A DNA stretch of 50,332 nt from Planctomycetota bacterium (GTDB lineage Bacteria > Planctomycetota > UBA11346): the NCBI GenBank assembly GCA_025055595.1, contig JANWWU010000004.1, positions 1 to 50,332 of the forward strand, in the 5' to 3' direction. Positions within the stretch are counted from its first letter, which is position 1, and each line of letters begins with the position of its first letter. The position numbers and the translations under genes were made by a program. Of this stretch, positions 25,223 to 35,472 are shown one piece after another. The notes beneath the pieces were generated by a model that was given only the letters and a program-made list of their open reading frames with translations, was not told the origin of the DNA and did no database searches.

Positions 25223-26851
25223 ATGCCCCGAACGATGTGGCGCTGCGTCCTCGTCCTCGGCTGGCTGGCGGCGTGCGCCGCGGCGCGCGCGCTGCCGGCC
25301 GCCGAGGGCGGCGAGCTGGCGGCGCAGCTGGTGCGTCTGCTCAGCGAGGACAGCGGCGAGCGGGTCGCTGCGATCGAGCGGCTGGCGGCCAGCGGCGAGC
25401 AACGGCTGATCGCCTTCTTTGAAGCCTACCGCCAGGGCGCGGTCGCGGTCCATGAGGACAGGCCGGCGCTCGTCCGCGAGGCCGGCAGCGGCCGCGTGCA
25501 GCTGCTCGACCCGCTGAGCGGGCAGCCGCTCCTAGCCGAGCCGATCGCCAGCGAGGGCCTGCGCGAGCTGCCGATCGGGCGCCGCGAGCGCCTGGCGGCG
25601 AACCACGCCCTGGTGCGCCTGCGCCTCGCCGACCCCGACCCCAAAGCGCGGCTCAACGCCGTCAGCCGGGCCGCGGAGCAGGCCGAGCCCGCGGCGCGCA
25701 GCGCCCTCGAGGCGCTGGCGCAGCGGGACCCGGAGCCGCGGATCCGGCGGATGGCGGCGATCGGCGTCGCGGCGATCGACCTGCGCGATGCCGAGGCCGC
25801 GGTGCGCAAGGCCGCCTGCCAGCGCCTCGCCGAGCTGCGCGCCGTCGGCTGGCGCTCGGCGCTGCTCGAGCTCGGACAGCAGGACCCCGACGGCGCCGTC
25901 CGCGAGGCCGCGCGCCGCGCCCGCGCCGAGATCGAGGCCTGGATGCAGTGGACCGGCATCGTGCAGACGCTGTTCAGCGGGCTGTCGGCCGGCTCGATCC
26001 TCATCGTCATGGCGCTCGGCCTCTCGATCACCTTCGGCCTGATGGGCGTCATCAACATGGCGCACGGCGAGATGCTGATGATCGGCGCCTACGCGACGCT
26101 GCTGACGCAGTGGCTGTTCGCCGCCGTCTTCCCGGCGGCGATGCCCTGGTACTTTCCCTGCGGCATCGTCGCCGCCTTCCTCAGCGCGGCGCTGCTCGGC
26201 TGGCTGATCGAGTTGACGCTGGTGCGGCACCTCTATGGCCGCCCGCTCGAGACCTTGCTGGCGACCTGGGGCGTCAGCTACCTGCTGATCCAGACGATCC
26301 GCGTGATCTTCGGCGACAACCAGGCGGTGACCGCGCCCGACTGGCTGGTCGGCGGCTGGGAGCCGGTGCCGGAGCTCGTCCTGCCGTGGAACCGCCTGTT
26401 CATCATCGGTCTGACGGTGGCGGCGGTGATCGCCGTGTGGTGGCTGCTGGCGCGCACCCGCCTCGGGCTGCTGGTGCGCGCGACGACGCAGAGCCGGCGC
26501 ACGGCGGCGGCGCTCGGCGTCGACACTCGGCGCATCGACGGCGCGACCTTCGCGCTCGGCAGCGGCCTGGCGGGAGCCGCCGGCGCGGCCCTGACCCTGA
26601 TCGGCGGCCTCAAACCGGACATGGGGCAGGAGTTCATCATCGATTCCTTCCTCGTCGTCGCCGCCGGCGGCGTCGGCAACCTCGCCGGCGTGGTCCTCGC
26701 CGGCCTCGGTCTCGGCATGGCCAACAAGCTGCTCGAGCCGCTGGTGCACGCGGTGTGGGCCAAGGTCCTGGTGCTCGCCGCGATCATCCTCTTCCTGCAG
26801 TGGCGGCCGAGCGGGCTGTTCCCGCCGCGCGGGAGGCTGGCCGATGCCTAG
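25223..26851 (+). CDS. urtB: Urea ABC transporter permease with N-terminal HEAT-like domain
   Basis: UrtB is one of two membrane subunits of the urea importer. The 542-residue protein has a signal-like helix, about 200 residues of exported HEAT-like helices (QLVRLLSEDSGERVAAIERLAASGEQRLIAFFEAYR ...), then the LivH-type permease from GLSAGSILIVMALGLSITFGLMGVINMAHGEMLMIGAY to the C-terminal FLQWRPSGLFPPRGR. This long form is normal for UrtB. GGAGG lies just before the ATG at 25223. The stop overlaps the urtC start by eight bases. Confidence 0.95.
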   Translation: MPRTMWRCVLVLGWLAACAAARALPAAEGGELAAQLVRLLSEDSGERVAAIERLAASGEQRLIAFFEAYRQGAVAVHEDRPALVREAGSGRVQLLDPLSGQPLLAEPIASEGLRELPIGRRERLAANHALVRLRLADPDPKARLNAVSRAAEQAEPAARSALEALAQRDPEPRIRRMAAIGVAAIDLRDAEAAVRKAACQRLAELRAVGWRSALLELGQQDPDGAVREAARRARAEIEAWMQWTGIVQTLFSGLSAGSILIVMALGLSITFGLMGVINMAHGEMLMIGAYATLLTQWLFAAVFPAAMPWYFPCGIVAAFLSAALLGWLIELTLVRHLYGRPLETLLATWGVSYLLIQTIRVIFGDNQAVTAPDWLVGGWEPVPELVLPWNRLFIIGLTVAAVIAVWWLLARTRLGLLVRATTQSRRTAAALGVDTRRIDGATFALGSGLAGAAGAALTLIGGLKPDMGQEFIIDSFLVVAAGGVGNLAGVVLAGLGLGMANKLLEPLVHAVWAKVLVLAAIILFLQWRPSGLFPPRGRLADA

Positions 26852-27968
26852 GCCGCGCGACCTCGTCCTCGCCGAGGTCCTGCGTCAGCGCTCCTGGGCG
26901 GCCGGCCTGCGCTGGTTCGACTATCATGCCCCGGCGCTCGGCGCCCTGCTGCTCGTCTTCGGCGTCCCGGGGCTGTTCGCGCTCGGCCTGCTCGATCAGT
27001 CGGACCTCGCGCGCCTCGGCCGCTACTGCTGCCTGGCGATGGTCGCGATCGGCCTCGACCTCGTCTGGGGCTATGCCGGGGTCCTGTCGCTGTGCCAGAT
27101 GATGTTCTTCACGCTCGGCGGCTACGCCTGCGGGATGTACCTGGCGATGCACGGCCCGCTCGACGGCGACGGCATCCCGCGCGCGCTGTTCGTCGTCTCC
27201 AGCGACCCCGAGGGCATGCAGCTGCCCTGGTTCTGGAAGCCCTTCGCCGACCCCTGGTTCGCCGCGGCCGCGGTCGTCCTGATTCCCGGCCTGCTCGCCC
27301 TGGTCTTCGGCTGGCTCGCCTTCCGCAGCCGGATCCGCGGCGTGTACTTCGCGATCATCACCCAGGCGGCGACGGTCGCGCTGTGGCTGCTGTTCTGCCG
27401 CAACGACCTGCAGCTGTGCGGGACCAACGGGCTGACCAACTTCACCCGCCTGCTCGGCTTCGACCTGACGGCGACCGCGACCAAGGTCGGGCTGTATATC
27501 GTCTCGGCGGCGACGCTGGTGCTGACCGCCTGGGCGGTGCTGCGCCTGACCGCGACCCGCTTCGGACGCCTGCTGCTGGCGGTGCGCGACAACGAGGCGC
27601 GGCTGCGCTTCCTCGGCTACGATCCGGTCGCGTACAAGACCGCGGCCTTCGTCATCGCCGCCGTCATCGCCGGCATCGCCGGCGCCCTGTACACGCCGCA
27701 GACCGGCATCATCACGCCGGCGAACATGACGGCGATCGAGTCGATCCTCGTCGTCGTCTGGGTGGCGGTCGGCGGCCGCGGCACGGTGACCGGCGCCGTC
27801 GTCGGCGCCCTGGCGATCAATCTGCTCTACGCCTGGCTGACCACCGAAGTGCCGCGGCTGTGGCCCTTCATCCTCGGCGCGCTGTTCATCCTCGTCGTGC
27901 TGTTCGCGCCGGGAGGCCTGGTCGGGGCCTGGCGCGCCTTCGTCCGGCGCGGGGAGCGGACGGCATGA
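26844..27968 (+). CDS. urtC: Urea ABC transporter permease
   Basis: UrtC is the second, LivM-type membrane subunit. The 374-residue protein has about ten hydrophobic segments and the family signatures GLDLVWGYAGVLSLCQMMFFTLGGYACGMYL, YFAIITQAATVALWLLFCRNDLQLCGTNGLTNF and NEARLRFLGYDPVAYKTAAF. A GGAGG about ten bases ahead of the ATG lies in the urtB coding sequence. The stop overlaps the urtD ATG as ATGA, so translation of the operon is tightly coupled. Confidence 0.95.
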   Translation: MPRPRDLVLAEVLRQRSWAAGLRWFDYHAPALGALLLVFGVPGLFALGLLDQSDLARLGRYCCLAMVAIGLDLVWGYAGVLSLCQMMFFTLGGYACGMYLAMHGPLDGDGIPRALFVVSSDPEGMQLPWFWKPFADPWFAAAAVVLIPGLLALVFGWLAFRSRIRGVYFAIITQAATVALWLLFCRNDLQLCGTNGLTNFTRLLGFDLTATATKVGLYIVSAATLVLTAWAVLRLTATRFGRLLLAVRDNEARLRFLGYDPVAYKTAAFVIAAVIAGIAGALYTPQTGIITPANMTAIESILVVVWVAVGGRGTVTGAVVGALAINLLYAWLTTEVPRLWPFILGALFILVVLFAPGGLVGAWRAFVRRGERTA

Positions 27969-28720
27969 GCGACCGCAGCGATATCGTCCAGGTCACCGAT
28001 GTCGTCGTCGAGTTCGACGGCTTCCGCGCGCTCGATGTCCCCTACTTCGGCATCGATCGCGGCGAGCTGCGCGTGCTGATCGGCCCCAACGGCGCGGGCA
28101 AGACGACGCTGTGCGATGTGATCAGCGGCAAGACGCGGCCGAAGAGCGGGCGGATCGTCATCGACGACCGCGAGGTCACGGACTGGCCGGAGACCGCGAT
28201 CGCGCGCCTCGGCGTCGGCCGCAAGTTCCAGACGCCCTCGGTGTTCGATGGCCTCAGCGTCTACGAGAACATGGAGCTCGCCCTGCCCGCGCAGCGCGGC
28301 CTGCGGGGCGCGCTGGCGGGACGCGCCAGCTGGCGCGACGAGCGGCGCATCCTCGCCCTGCTCGAGCGCGTGCATCTGCGCGCGCTGGCGCGCACGCCGG
28401 CGCGCATGCTGTCGCACGGGCAGCGGCAGTGGCTGGAGATCGCGATGCTGATGGTCAGCGGCGCGCGCATCCTGCTTGTCGACGAGCCGGCCGCCGGCCT
28501 GACCGACGACGAGACCCGCCTGACCGCCGAGCTTCTCCGCGATCTCGCCGGCGCGCACACCGTGCTGGTCATCGAGCACGACATGGAGTTCGTCCGCCGC
28601 CTGCAGAGCCGGGTCACCGTCCTCAATGCCGGCAAGATCCTCGCCGAAGGCTCGCTCGAGGCGGTACAGGCCGATCCAAGGGTGCGCGAGGCCTATCTCG
28701 GGCGGGGGAAGCACGGATGA
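27965..28720 (+). CDS. urtD: Urea ABC transporter ATP-binding protein
   Basis: UrtD is one of two ATPases of the urea importer. The 251-residue protein has Walker A GPNGAGKT, the LivG-type segment ARLGVGRKFQTPSVFDGLSVYENMEL, the signature region LSHGQRQWLEIAMLM (LSHGQ instead of LSGGQ, usual for UrtD), Walker B ILLVDEPAAGLTDDE and the switch histidine in VIEHDMEFV. The stop overlaps the urtE ATG. Confidence 0.95.
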   Translation: MSDRSDIVQVTDVVVEFDGFRALDVPYFGIDRGELRVLIGPNGAGKTTLCDVISGKTRPKSGRIVIDDREVTDWPETAIARLGVGRKFQTPSVFDGLSVYENMELALPAQRGLRGALAGRASWRDERRILALLERVHLRALARTPARMLSHGQRQWLEIAMLMVSGARILLVDEPAAGLTDDETRLTAELLRDLAGAHTVLVIEHDMEFVRRLQSRVTVLNAGKILAEGSLEAVQADPRVREAYLGRGKHG

Positions 28721-29415
28721 GCGAGCTCGCCGTCGAAGGGCTGGTCGCCGGCTACGGCGCGGTGCGCGTCCTGCACGGGGTCTCGCTCAGCGTGCGTGGC
28801 GGCGAGATCCTCTGCGTGATGGGGCGCAACGGCGTCGGTAAGACGACCTGCCTGCGCGCGATCATGGGGCAGATGCCGGCCTGGCAGGGCCGGGTGCTGC
28901 TCGACGGCCGCGATGTCACCGCGCAGCCGGCGCACGCGCGGGCGCGCGCCGGGCTCGGCCTGGTGCCGCAGGGCCGCGAGATCTTCCCGCGCTTGACGGT
29001 CCGCGAGAACCTGGAGGTCGCCTTCAGCGCGCGCGGCGCGCGCGAGCCGTCAGCGATCGCCGAAGTCCTCGAGATCTTCCCGGCCCTGCGCGCGCTGCTG
29101 CCGCGCGCCGGCGGCGACCTCTCGGGCGGGCAGCAGCAGCAGCTGGCGATCGCCCGCGCCCTGGTCGGACGGCCGCGCGTCCTGCTGCTCGATGAGCCGA
29201 CCGAGGGCATCCAGCCGAACATCGTCGAGGAGATCGGCCTGGTGCTGCGGCGCCTCGCCAAGCAGGGGCTGGCGATCATCCTCGTCGAGCAGTACCTCGA
29301 CTTCGTCACCGCGATCGGGGACCGCTTCGCGATCGTCGATCGCGGGAGCATCGTCGCCAGCGGCTCGACCCGGGAGCTCGATGCCGAGCTCGTCCGCCGC
29401 TGGCTCAGCGTCTGA
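28717..29415 (+). CDS. urtE: Urea ABC transporter ATP-binding protein
   Basis: UrtE is the LivF-type ATPase that pairs with UrtD. The 232-residue protein has Walker A GRNGVGKT, the Q-loop segment GLGLVPQGREIFPRLTVRENLEV, signature DLSGGQQQQLAIARAL, Walker B VLLLDEPTEGIQPNIV and LVEQYLDF in the place of the H-loop region (glutamine instead of histidine, common in LivF/UrtE). It is the last gene of the transporter set; the next gene begins after 133 bases of regulatory DNA. Confidence 0.95.
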   Translation: MSELAVEGLVAGYGAVRVLHGVSLSVRGGEILCVMGRNGVGKTTCLRAIMGQMPAWQGRVLLDGRDVTAQPAHARARAGLGLVPQGREIFPRLTVRENLEVAFSARGAREPSAIAEVLEIFPALRALLPRAGGDLSGGQQQQLAIARALVGRPRVLLLDEPTEGIQPNIVEEIGLVLRRLAKQGLAIILVEQYLDFVTAIGDRFAIVDRGSIVASGSTRELDAELVRRWLSV

Positions 29416-29433
29416 GCGCCGGCGACAGGCGAC

Positions 29434-29450
29434 TGCACGATTTTCGTGCG
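29434..29450 (+). promoter_or_regulatory. NtrC-like dyad, upstream activator site 1
   Basis: GCACGA-TTT-TCGTGC at 29435-29449 is a perfect inverted repeat. It closely resembles the NtrC operator (TGCAC...GTGCA). Its centre lies about 70 bases before the GG of the candidate -24 element at 29511, and a second related dyad follows 22 bases downstream. There is no T-run, so a terminator for urtE is less likely. Confidence 0.55.
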
Positions 29451-29455
29451 TTGAC

Positions 29456-29472
29456 CGCTCGCTTTTCGAGCG
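29456..29472 (+). promoter_or_regulatory. NtrC-like dyad, upstream activator site 2
   Basis: CGCTCG-CTTTT-CGAGCG is a perfect six-base inverted repeat. It shares the form GC-x-CG-x-TTTTCG-x-GCG with the first dyad. The two centres are about 22 bases apart, two helical turns, as expected for cooperative binding of an enhancer-binding protein on one face of DNA. Confidence 0.5.
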
Positions 29473-29510
29473 CCGCCCCTACAAGTGCATGCAGCCTTGA
29501 CAGTCGGACT

Positions 29511-29525
29511 CGGCATGGGATGTGC
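29511..29525 (+). promoter_or_regulatory. Candidate sigma-54 promoter of the regulator gene
   Basis: CGGCATGGGATGTGC has GG and GC separated by exactly ten bases, and 14 of 15 positions match the candidate before flhB. The inferred start of transcription leaves only about 13 bases before the ATG, including the AGGAGG, so the leader would be very short. Moderate to weak support on its own, stronger with the upstream dyads. Confidence 0.42.
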
Positions 29526-29548
29526 GGGCCCAAAGCAGAGGAGGGTCT

Positions 29549-31045
<1,497 letters not shown>

Positions 31046-31072
31046 GCCACCGAAGCACGAAGGGCTGCTGCG

Positions 31073-33715
31073 ATGATCCTCGTCGACCCCGCCGGTCCCC
31101 TGGTCGCCGCTGCTATGAGCCATACTCGCGCCCTGTGGCGCAAGCGCTGCGCTGCGGCTGCAGTCGCCTGCGCCTTCGGAACCCCGCAACCGATCGGCCA
31201 GCGCATCCGGGTGCTGGTGCGCGCCGGCGCGGTCGTGCAGGACTGCGATACGACCGCGCGCTGGCGCGGACGCCTGCTGTGCAGCGAGATTCCCGCGCCG
31301 CTCGCGCCCGAGGAGCGCGCGCGCGTGCACGGATTGGCCCTGCGCCTCGCGGTGCCGGATGCCGATCTCGAGTTCGCGCGCGGGCCCGAGGACTGGGTGC
31401 TGGTCGAAGCGCGGCCGGCGCTGGCGACCCCGCAGCCGCTGACGCCCGGCACCCGCTGCTTCGTCGCCACGCTCGCCGCCTGGGCTCCCTATCGCGGTCC
31501 GATCACGGCGGTGCAGGCGCCGCCGGAGGCCCGGGTGCTGGTCAGCCGCGGCCAGCAGGTCGATCTCGCGGCCGGCGCCCCGCTCGCCGAGATCGTCGCC
31601 TGCGGCGCCCAGCGCGCGCAGGCGCTGCAGGCGCTGGAGCGCGCCGTGCTGGCGCTCGACATCGGCGGCCCCGTCAGCGATGCCTGCCGCCTGCTCGCCG
31701 CCTTGCCGCGGCTCGCCGCCGGGCTGCGCACGATCCGCGACCTCGATGATCTGCAGGCGGAGCCGCTGGCGGTCGAGGTCCTCGAGCCCGGCCTGGCGAC
31801 CAGCATCCAGGACTGGCCGGGCCGCCTCGGGCACTGGGACGTCGGGGTCCCGCCCTCCGGCCCCTTCGATGACCTCGCCTTCCGCCTCGCCAATCGCCAG
31901 GTCGGCAACCCGCTCGGCGCGCCGGCGCTGGAGATCACCTTGAACGGGCCGCGGCTGCGCTTCCTACAGCCGAGCATCGTCTGCTTGGCCGGCCCGCCGC
32001 GCCGCGCGCTGCTCGATGGCGAGCCGCTGCCGCTGTGGAAGGCGGTCGCCGTGCCGGCGGGCAGCGTGCTCGACCTGCGCGCGCCGCCGACCCAGGGCTG
32101 CCGCTCCTACCTCGCGGTGCGCCACGGCTTCAAGGTCGCCGATTACCTCGGCAGCGGCGCGACCTTCGAGCTCGGCCGCTTCGGCGGCCACGCCTGCCGC
32201 AACCTGCAGGCCGGCGACCTGCTGCCGCTGGCGCGCGCGGCGCCGGCCAGCGAGCTGAGCTCCTGCCCGCCGCCGCTGCCGTCGAACGCGCGCCCGCAGT
32301 ACCCGCGCGCCTGGCAGATCGCGGTCGTCGTCGGGCCGCAGGCCGCCCCCGACTTCCTGACGACCGACGACATGCAGATGCTGTGGGGCACGGAGTGGCG
32401 CGTGCATCCCAACAGCAACCGCACGGGCGTGCGCCTGATCGGCCCGAAGCCGCGCTGGGCGCGCCCCGACGGCGGCGAGGCCGGCCTGCACCCCTCGAAT
32501 GTCCACGACAACGCTTACGCCTTCGGCTCGATCAACATGACCGGCGACACGCCGATCCTGCTCGGCCCCGATGGCCCGAGCCTCGGCGGCTTCGTCTGTC
32601 CCGGCGTCGTGCCGCTGGCCGAGCGCTGGAAGATCGGGCAGCTGCGGCCCAACGACACCGTCCGCTTCGTGCCGATCGCGCCGGACGAGGCGGAGCGGCG
32701 GCGCGGCGACCAGCTGGCCCTGCTCGCCCAGAGCGCGCCGGCGCTGCTCGGCAGCGAGCGGCGCGAGGCGCGCGGCGAGGACCGCGACGCGATCATCGCG
32801 CGCCGCGGCGACTGGTGCCTGCGGCGCGCCGGCGACGACCACATCCTCGTCGAGGTCGGCGACATGGTCCTCGACATCGGCCTGCGCCTGCGCATCCACC
32901 TGCTGTGGCAGCGCCTGACCGCGCAGCGCGTGCCCGGCATCGTCGACCTGACGCCCGGCGCGCGCAGCCTGCTCGTCCATGTCGATCCCGCGGTGCTGCC
33001 GCTGGCGCGCGCCAGCGCCCTGCTCTGCGATCTCGTCGCCGGCATCGGCAGTCCCGAGGGCGTGCGCGTCCCGCAGCGCATCGTGTGGATGCCGATGGCC
33101 TGGGACGATCCCGACACCCGCGCCGCGATCGCCCGCTACATGCGCACGATCAACCCCGATGCGCCGTGGTGCCCCTCGAACATCGAGTTCATCCGCCGCA
33201 TCAACGGCCTCGACAGCGTCGACGAGGTGCGGCGCATCGTCTTCGATGCCGCCTATCTCGTGCTCGGCCTCGGCGATGTCTACCTCGGGGCGCCGGCGGC
33301 GACGCCGCTCGATCCGCGCCACCGCCTGGTGACGACCAAGTACAACCCGGCCCGCACCTGGACGGCGCAGGGCACGGTCGGCATCGGCGGCGCCTACATG
33401 TGCATCTACGGGATGGACAGCCCCGGCGGCTACCAGCTCGTCGGCCGCTCGCTCGAGATCTGGCACCGCTGGGATCCCGAGCCCTGCCTCCTGCGCTTCT
33501 TCGACATCGTCCGCTTCTACGAAGTGCCGTACGAGGAGCTGCTGCGGATGCGCGCCAGCGACTTCCGCCCGCGCATCGAAGAGGGCGAGTTCGTGTGGGA
33601 CGAGTACCGCAGCTTCCTCGAGCGCGAGCAGGCGAGCATCGCCGCTTTCCGCGAGCGGCAGCGCGCCGCCTTCGTCGCCGAGCGCGAGCGCTGGCGGGCG
33701 GCGAAGAAGACATGA
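31073..33715 (+). CDS. Urea carboxylase-like protein with degenerate biotin carboxylase and no biotinyl domain
   Basis: The 880-residue protein contains the carboxyltransferase half of urea carboxylase: a KipA/AHS2 domain (about 235-545: EPGLATSIQDWPGRLGHWDVGVPPSGPFDDLAF, PILLGPDGPSLGGFVCPGVV) and a KipI/AHS1 domain (about 582-815: RAGDDHILVEVGDM, MCIYGMDSPGGYQLVGR). Residues 1-220 align with the second half of a biotin carboxylase, but without its function. The glycine loop is VDPAGP and the ExNxRxQVEH site reads VEARPALATPQ (31403 onward), while DCDTTARWRGRLLCSEIPAP still matches ERDCSxQRRxQKxxEEAPAP. The first 150 or so residues are missing, as is the C-terminal AMKM biotinyl domain. Normal enzymes are about 1200 residues. 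Its ATG overlap with allophanate hydrolase argues for a role in urea use. Confidence 0.85.
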   Translation: MILVDPAGPLVAAAMSHTRALWRKRCAAAAVACAFGTPQPIGQRIRVLVRAGAVVQDCDTTARWRGRLLCSEIPAPLAPEERARVHGLALRLAVPDADLEFARGPEDWVLVEARPALATPQPLTPGTRCFVATLAAWAPYRGPITAVQAPPEARVLVSRGQQVDLAAGAPLAEIVACGAQRAQALQALERAVLALDIGGPVSDACRLLAALPRLAAGLRTIRDLDDLQAEPLAVEVLEPGLATSIQDWPGRLGHWDVGVPPSGPFDDLAFRLANRQVGNPLGAPALEITLNGPRLRFLQPSIVCLAGPPRRALLDGEPLPLWKAVAVPAGSVLDLRAPPTQGCRSYLAVRHGFKVADYLGSGATFELGRFGGHACRNLQAGDLLPLARAAPASELSSCPPPLPSNARPQYPRAWQIAVVVGPQAAPDFLTTDDMQMLWGTEWRVHPNSNRTGVRLIGPKPRWARPDGGEAGLHPSNVHDNAYAFGSINMTGDTPILLGPDGPSLGGFVCPGVVPLAERWKIGQLRPNDTVRFVPIAPDEAERRRGDQLALLAQSAPALLGSERREARGEDRDAIIARRGDWCLRRAGDDHILVEVGDMVLDIGLRLRIHLLWQRLTAQRVPGIVDLTPGARSLLVHVDPAVLPLARASALLCDLVAGIGSPEGVRVPQRIVWMPMAWDDPDTRAAIARYMRTINPDAPWCPSNIEFIRRINGLDSVDEVRRIVFDAAYLVLGLGDVYLGAPAATPLDPRHRLVTTKYNPARTWTAQGTVGIGGAYMCIYGMDSPGGYQLVGRSLEIWHRWDPEPCLLRFFDIVRFYEVPYEELLRMRASDFRPRIEEGEFVWDEYRSFLEREQASIAAFRERQRAAFVAERERWRAAKKT

Positions 33716-35343
33716 ACGACGCGATCTTCATCCATCGCGTCGAGCCCCCGCCCGGCGATGGGCCCCTGCTCGCGGTCAAGGACAACATCGATGTCGCGGG
33801 GATGCCGACGACCGCGGGCTGTCCGTCCTTCGCCTACCTGCCGGAGCGCGACGCCGCCTGCGTCGCGCGGCTGCGCGCCTGGGGCGCGCGGATCATCGGC
33901 AAGACCAACCTCGACCAGTTCGCGACGGGGCTGGTCGGCACGCGCTCGCCCTACGGCACGCCGCGCAACCCCTTCGATGCGCGGCGGGTGCCGGGCGGCT
34001 CGTCGTCGGGTTCGGCGGTCGCCGTCGCCACCGGGTCCTGCCGCCTGGCGCTCGGCACCGACACCGCCGGCAGCGGCCGCGTGCCGGCGGCCTTCTGCAA
34101 CATCATCGGCTTCAAGCCGACGCGCGGCTGGATCAGCACCCAGGGCGTGGTGCCGGCCTGCCGCAGCCTCGACTGCGTCTCGGTGTTCGCGCTGACCGTC
34201 AGCGAGGCCTGGGAGGCCGTGCAGGTGATGGCGGGCTACGACCCGGAGGACCCTTGGAGCCGCAGCCCGCCCTGCGTGGCGCTGCCGAGCGGGCGCTGCA
34301 CGATCGGCATCCCCGAGGATCCCTGGCTCGCCGAATGCGATCCCGACTGGCGCGCCGGCTGGCGGCGCGCGCTCGGCATGCTGCGCGATGCCGGGCACCG
34401 CATCACGACGATCGACTTCGCGCCCTTCGCCGAGGCGGCCGCGATGCTCTATGGCGGCGCCTGGGTGGCGGAGCGCACGGCGGCGGTCGGCGAGCACATC
34501 GCGCGCGGCGGCCCCGACCTCGACCCGACGGTGGCGCGGATCATCGCCGGCGGCCGCGGCATCGACGCCGTGCAGGCGATGCGCGACGCCTATCGCCTGG
34601 CCGAGCTGCGCCGCCTCGCCGAGGCCGCATGGGCGCGCTGCGATGCGCTGTGCCTGCCGACCGCGCCCTGCCATCCGACGCTGGCCGAGGTCGCCGCCGA
34701 TCCGATCGGCGTCAATGCCCGGCTCGGCCGCTTCACCAACTTCGCCAACCTGCTCGACACCTGCGCGGTCGCCGCGCCGGCGGGCTTCACCCAGGACGGG
34801 CTGCCGGTCGGCGTCACGCTCTATGCCCCGGCCTGGCACGACCTGCTCGTCGCGCGCCTCGCTGCCGGCCTGCAGGACGCCCTCGGTCTGACGCTCGGGG
34901 CGACCGGCCGGCGCGCCCCGGCCCCGCAGCGCCTCAGCGGCGATGACGGCCTGATCGAGATCGCGGTCTTCGGCCTGCATATGCGCGGCCAGCCCGGCGA
35001 GCGGCAGATGCTCGCGCTCGGCGCGCGCTGCCAGGGCCGCATCGTCACCGCGGCGCGCTACCGCCTCTTCGTCCTGCCCGGCGAGCCGCGGCGTCCCGGG
35101 CTGTGGCCAGCGCTCGAGGGCGGACGCGCGATCGCTGGCGAGCTGTGGCGCCTGCCGCGCCACCGCCTCGGCGAGCTGCTCGCCCTGGTGCCGCCAAGCC
35201 TCGGCCTCGGCAGCATCGCGCTCGCCGATGGCCGCAGCGTCCGCGGCTTCCTGCTCACCGATCCCGCGGCGCTTGCCGGCGCCACCGACATCAGCGACGC
35301 CGGCTCTTGGCCGGCCTGGCTCGCTGCGCGCACCGCGAGCTGA
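33712..35343 (+). CDS. atzF: Allophanate hydrolase
   Basis: The enzyme splits allophanate to ammonia and carbon dioxide, the second step of the nickel-free urea amidolyase route. The 543-residue protein is an amidase-signature enzyme: the catalytic lysine is in LLAVKDNIDVAGMPTTAG, the cis-serine in GGSSSGSAVAVATG and the nucleophile in GTDTAGSGRVPAAFCNIIG. The C-terminal domain (EIAVFGLHMRGQPGERQML ... RVRGF-like SVRGFLLTD) is the one specific to allophanate hydrolases. The N terminus is shorter than in most relatives (family about 600 residues). Its ATG lies inside the stop of the carboxylase-like gene. Confidence 0.92.
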   Translation: MNDAIFIHRVEPPPGDGPLLAVKDNIDVAGMPTTAGCPSFAYLPERDAACVARLRAWGARIIGKTNLDQFATGLVGTRSPYGTPRNPFDARRVPGGSSSGSAVAVATGSCRLALGTDTAGSGRVPAAFCNIIGFKPTRGWISTQGVVPACRSLDCVSVFALTVSEAWEAVQVMAGYDPEDPWSRSPPCVALPSGRCTIGIPEDPWLAECDPDWRAGWRRALGMLRDAGHRITTIDFAPFAEAAAMLYGGAWVAERTAAVGEHIARGGPDLDPTVARIIAGGRGIDAVQAMRDAYRLAELRRLAEAAWARCDALCLPTAPCHPTLAEVAADPIGVNARLGRFTNFANLLDTCAVAAPAGFTQDGLPVGVTLYAPAWHDLLVARLAAGLQDALGLTLGATGRRAPAPQRLSGDDGLIEIAVFGLHMRGQPGERQMLALGARCQGRIVTAARYRLFVLPGEPRRPGLWPALEGGRAIAGELWRLPRHRLGELLALVPPSLGLGSIALADGRSVRGFLLTDPAALAGATDISDAGSWPAWLAARTAS

Positions 35344-35354
35344 CGGGTTGCCCC

Positions 35355-35429
35355 TGGTGCCCAAGAGAGGGATCGAACCTCCGACCTTCGCTTTACGAAA
35401 GCGCTGCTCTACCGCTGAGCTACTCGGGC
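35355..35429 (-). tRNA. tRNA-Thr (anticodon CGT)
   Basis: The minus strand folds into a complete 75-base cloverleaf with encoded CCA. The acceptor is GCCCGAG/CTTGGGC, the D arm GCTC-AGCGGTA-GAGC, and the anticodon loop TTCGTAA, giving CGT, which reads ACG (Thr). The variable loop is AGGTC, and the T arm GGAGG-TTCGATC-CCTCT has one G-T pair. The outermost anticodon-stem pair is a G-A mismatch. It lies 43 bases downstream of hisA on the same strand. Confidence 0.95.
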
Positions 35430-35472
35430 GTCGAGAACTGAAAGTCTACGGCGAGCAGCGAACAGACAAGCG

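Noticed and set aside
29435-29472. Two tandem hairpins after urtE as a transcription terminator.
   Set aside because: Neither is followed by a T-run, and both resemble NtrC sites with promoter-appropriate spacing from a -24/-12 element and a similar site before urtA. Termination is not excluded.
31073-31735. A frameshift or truncation that would have destroyed the biotin carboxylase part of the urea carboxylase-like gene.
   Set aside because: The frame is continuous, with a ribosome site and ATG just after the regulator gene, and the remnant still aligns collinearly with the C-terminal half of biotin carboxylase. The missing parts are not found in other frames around it.
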